NCBI RefSeq assembly: GCF_018139145.2
Contig: NC_059475.1
Location: forward strand, 16,372,937-16,436,936
Origin: Gymnogyps californianus
Taxonomy: Eukaryota; Chordata; Aves; Accipitriformes; Cathartidae
Reading direction: 5' to 3'
DNA: 64,000 nt
The position numbers and the translations under genes are program-made. Shown piece after piece: positions 61,167-64,000 of this stretch. Each line of letters opens with the position of its first letter. Position 1 is the first letter of the stretch. The notes beneath the pieces are model-generated. The model saw only the letters and a program-made list of their open reading frames with translations, made no database searches and was not told the DNA's origin.

Positions 61167-64000
61167 GAGAAATCAAAACAGGGGACCAAACAGAGAAGAC
61201 ATGAGAAGGGAATAAGATTCAAGAATTAAAAATCATATCCTATGCTTGCATCTGTACAGAGAATAAAGAACTTACAAACACAAAGTACTACATCTTGGCA
61301 TATACAAAAGCAATAAGGAATTGCATAGTTATATACACCTGCAATGTATCTTGTCATAGTACTTAATCAAATGTTAGACACCATAATGTCTCTGTCTGGA
61401 TTAAAGTGGCTGAAATCTGTTAGACGAAGTTTGTTAGATGGCTTTCATCCCTTCCCCCCATAATCTCTTATGAGGTCCAGCAGAGCCTGGCTTTTTTTTT
61501 TTTTTTCTTTTTCTTTCTATAGAAATAAATCAAGGTCTCAGGTTTTCAAGGCTTTGAATGGGTTCACACTTTCAAAGTGTGAAATTAGCTAACAGTAGAG
61601 GCTGCAGGTAAACCTTGGCAACTTAAAAAAGCTGGACAGAAGGGATTTCCACTGAAGCAATTACCAGTAGGAAAACTGGCTATTTAATGCTTGTTAATTT
61701 AACACTTAAGAGCAAAAACATTATGCCAAACCATGTTCTGGAAAAACAAACACATCATAAGAACTCCTTACTGGCTCCCTAAGCACTTGTTACCAAGGAA
61801 GGGATTGTTTACATTAGCTCTACACCTAGGAAGAGAAGGAGGAATGGGAAAATGGGAGCTAAAGTGGCAAAATGTAGGAGGTGGCATTTTCAGAACCATA
61901 CCTCTAAGGAACTATCAATTTTTTTTCTCCCTGATAATGAAATGAAAAAAAACACTCTGTATAAGGTTTTTATTTGCTTTTTCTATGATTAAAAAAAACC
62001 TGCAAGGCATCAACAGGAGCATAGGTCTTAGCAATCTTTGCTGGTATCTGATTACATGCGATATCCACTGAATTTATGGAGACCTCAGCAATCAACTGCC
62101 AGGAAACTAAGAATAAACCCTTAGGCAGGTTTTAAAACAGGATACAGTTTAGCATTTTTGTCCTCACAGGATTAGATGCATCATTTTTACTTTCTTCTCC
62201 TTCCTCCTCCTCCTTTCATGGACAAGTTCTGTTGGTTAAATGCTGGGGCTGGGGCAAAGGCACAGGCTATATTAGGCCGCGTAAAAAACACACATAGAGT
62301 TCAGAGGTAGCTTCTGCATTTGACAAATTATAGGCAAGGCAGCCAACAGGCCAAGGAGATGAGTCACCAGGTGGGAGAACAAACAGGTACCTGTCATTTA
62401 GCAGGCTACCCAGTAAACCAGTCTTTGAAACTTGTTGTGTGCCATGGCATAGCAACAACTTTAAGCATCATAGCAGAAACACGAGTTTCTCTCTTTTCGG
62501 AATCTTTCATTAAACAGTAGCTTCACAATAACTTACAACATAAGCACAAAGGCCAGAAAGACTGGCAGGGCTCACAGCTTAAATGACTCATTGATAAGTG
62601 AAAGCTGGAAACATCAGACAAATGAAAACAAACACCATCACCGGCGTAAAAGTACAAGCATAGCCCAAGTTCAAACCAAATCCAAAATCCTTAAATTAAA
62701 AGCAAGGAGAAGCAGTCTGTGTGCTGGCCAGAACAGTACTGCCTCGGTGAGTTTATGGTCCCACAGCGACAAGTAAGTTTGAAAGGACCAACGGAACAAC
62801 TCGATAAACAGGTAGAGGTGGAACCACTAAGATCTCTCCCATCTCATTCATCTGTAGTACACTACCCAGTAGCCCAGCATATTTTCCAGCTACATAATGC
62901 ATACTACCTATTAAGGAGTAACTTTTCAGAAGTAACACTCTTCTTAAGAAAAGGAGACAGAAAAACAATGAAGAACTAATGATGTCACTTCTACTAATAC
63001 AAAAAAGTAAACAATTAAAGAGAGTGTTCCATAAAATTCTTATGAGGTTAACTTAAATGATATAATTTCTCCTTGAATATTTCTCTCTCTCTCTTTTAAG
63101 ATTCCACTGTTATAGAACCTGCCAATAAAATTCATCAACACAACAGAAAAAGGAAACATAAGTAGCATTTACATCAGAAGTTTCTTGACCTAAAATTCTG
63201 GGGTCAGCCAAGTAAAAAAGAATTAATCTAACCCCAAATCATCATTTTTGCATTATTCTTCCATCCATAAAAGGAGGTATGGATGAGATTTCTTTGCAGA
63301 GAATGCTGTAAATTGATAGCTTTGTTCCAGTTCACTACAGTTTCTTATTGATTTTCTCTCATTTTAGCCTGCATTGATTTGTTAATCCCTTCTCTGTAAC
63401 AGTTCTAATGACAAATTGAGAATGAAAAACTGCATGCTTTAGGGCCTTTTCCACCAACCTCTTGCTTCAAACCGTATTTTCATTTGGATTTGGAACATGT
63501 CCATGCACATAGCCTGGGTTAGACCTGACTCACCTTAAACTAGGATAGATACTTTTTACATTGAAACCTTTCTGTTTAGGCTCCTGGTGGATGAACAAGG
63601 CAACTGAAACATCAGTGAGGCAGAATTGGATTTCTGCACTAACAGTTGTCACCTTCCAACCTCTGAAATACTTCAGAGGAGCAATAGGCTGGATCACAAG
63701 TTGTCTCTGAGCTCAGAGAGTTGCAGTCATGATGCACTGTTATTGGAACAATCCATGCAGAAGGATGGGACCCAGTCAGTATTTTTAATTTAAGGAATAT
63801 AGTATAAGCATATGCAGGTCACAGAGTTACAAACAAGATAACTTAGATTAGTCATTTGTCTACTAATAGGCTTATTAAATACAGCTGCCAATTTGGTCTC
63901 ATTGTTAGGGCTGCACTACTGACAGCTGATGCATGTCTGCACAAGCCATGGCTACTGCTGCAAGTAGTTTTAGTCTCTTTCCATTTCCCTGCTACTTTCA

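Larger units (their letters stand above)
58390..64000. other. Non-coding DNA, inferred intron (right end)
   Basis: AT-rich sequence with no supportable gene. It holds the TA microsatellite at 60175-60229, a short A/C-rich tract at 61123-61166, a T run near 61491-61506 and a CT run near 63083-63094. The longest frame (149 codons, 59680-60129, plus strand) has no domain, no splice context and unremarkable composition, so I treat it as chance. Confidence 0.6.

Noticed and set aside
1..64000. CRISPR arrays, tRNA, rRNA, snRNA genes, operons or a multi-gene accessory system
   Set aside because: No regularly spaced repeats, cloverleaf sequences or clustered coding regions were seen; the sequence is vertebrate intronic or intergenic DNA.

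Overview
This window looks like intronic DNA from a bird, most likely a neoavian species. The evidence is a chicken-repeat-1 (CR1) LINE with the avian 3' end, two solo LTRs of an avian ERV family (inner ends AACCACGACA, 5-bp target duplications), sparse ancient MIR-like SINEs, an AT-rich background, no CpG island and no long open reading frames. There is no prokaryotic, plasmid or organellar signature and no CRISPR, rRNA or tRNA gene that I can support.

The only cellular coding sequence I can support is a 37-nt exon on the minus strand at 12162-12198. It has a textbook acceptor (cttctttttcag) and donor (gtaagt) and encodes IACGSEHNLAVV plus the first base of a Gly codon. This is an RCC1-type beta-propeller motif that fits SERGEF (DelGEF) best. 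The rest of the window is then most simply read as two very long introns of that gene: 1-12161 is downstream of the exon in gene direction and 12199-64000 is upstream.

Layout: 1-12161, unique AT-rich intron with a MIR relic near 11.4 kb; 12162-12198, exon; 12199-22098, unique intron with A/C-rich and AT-rich low-complexity tracts; 22099-25470, a 5'-truncated, decayed CR1 on the minus strand (ORF1 esterase tail, then endonuclease and reverse transcriptase of ORF2, disabled by at least seven in-frame stops and two 1-nt indels); about 28960-29935, a much older CR1/L3-like LINE fossil whose RT motif A is duplicated; about 31120-31226, the end of a hAT/Charlie-like DNA transposon; 31273-31879, a plus-strand solo LTR with CCTAT target duplication; 31885-47111, unique intron with MIR-like relics; 47112-47396, a recent two-copy tandem duplication; 53411-53790, an old CR1 3' fragment; 57795-58384, a minus-strand solo LTR of the same family with AATGT target duplication; 58390-64000, unique intron with a TA microsatellite.

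No multi-gene system is present. The transposable elements are independent insertions of very different ages in one locus. I found no convincing new biological system. The observations most worth following are the short RCC1 exon, the ancient LINE fossil with its duplicated catalytic motif, and the pair of sibling LTRs in opposite orientation.
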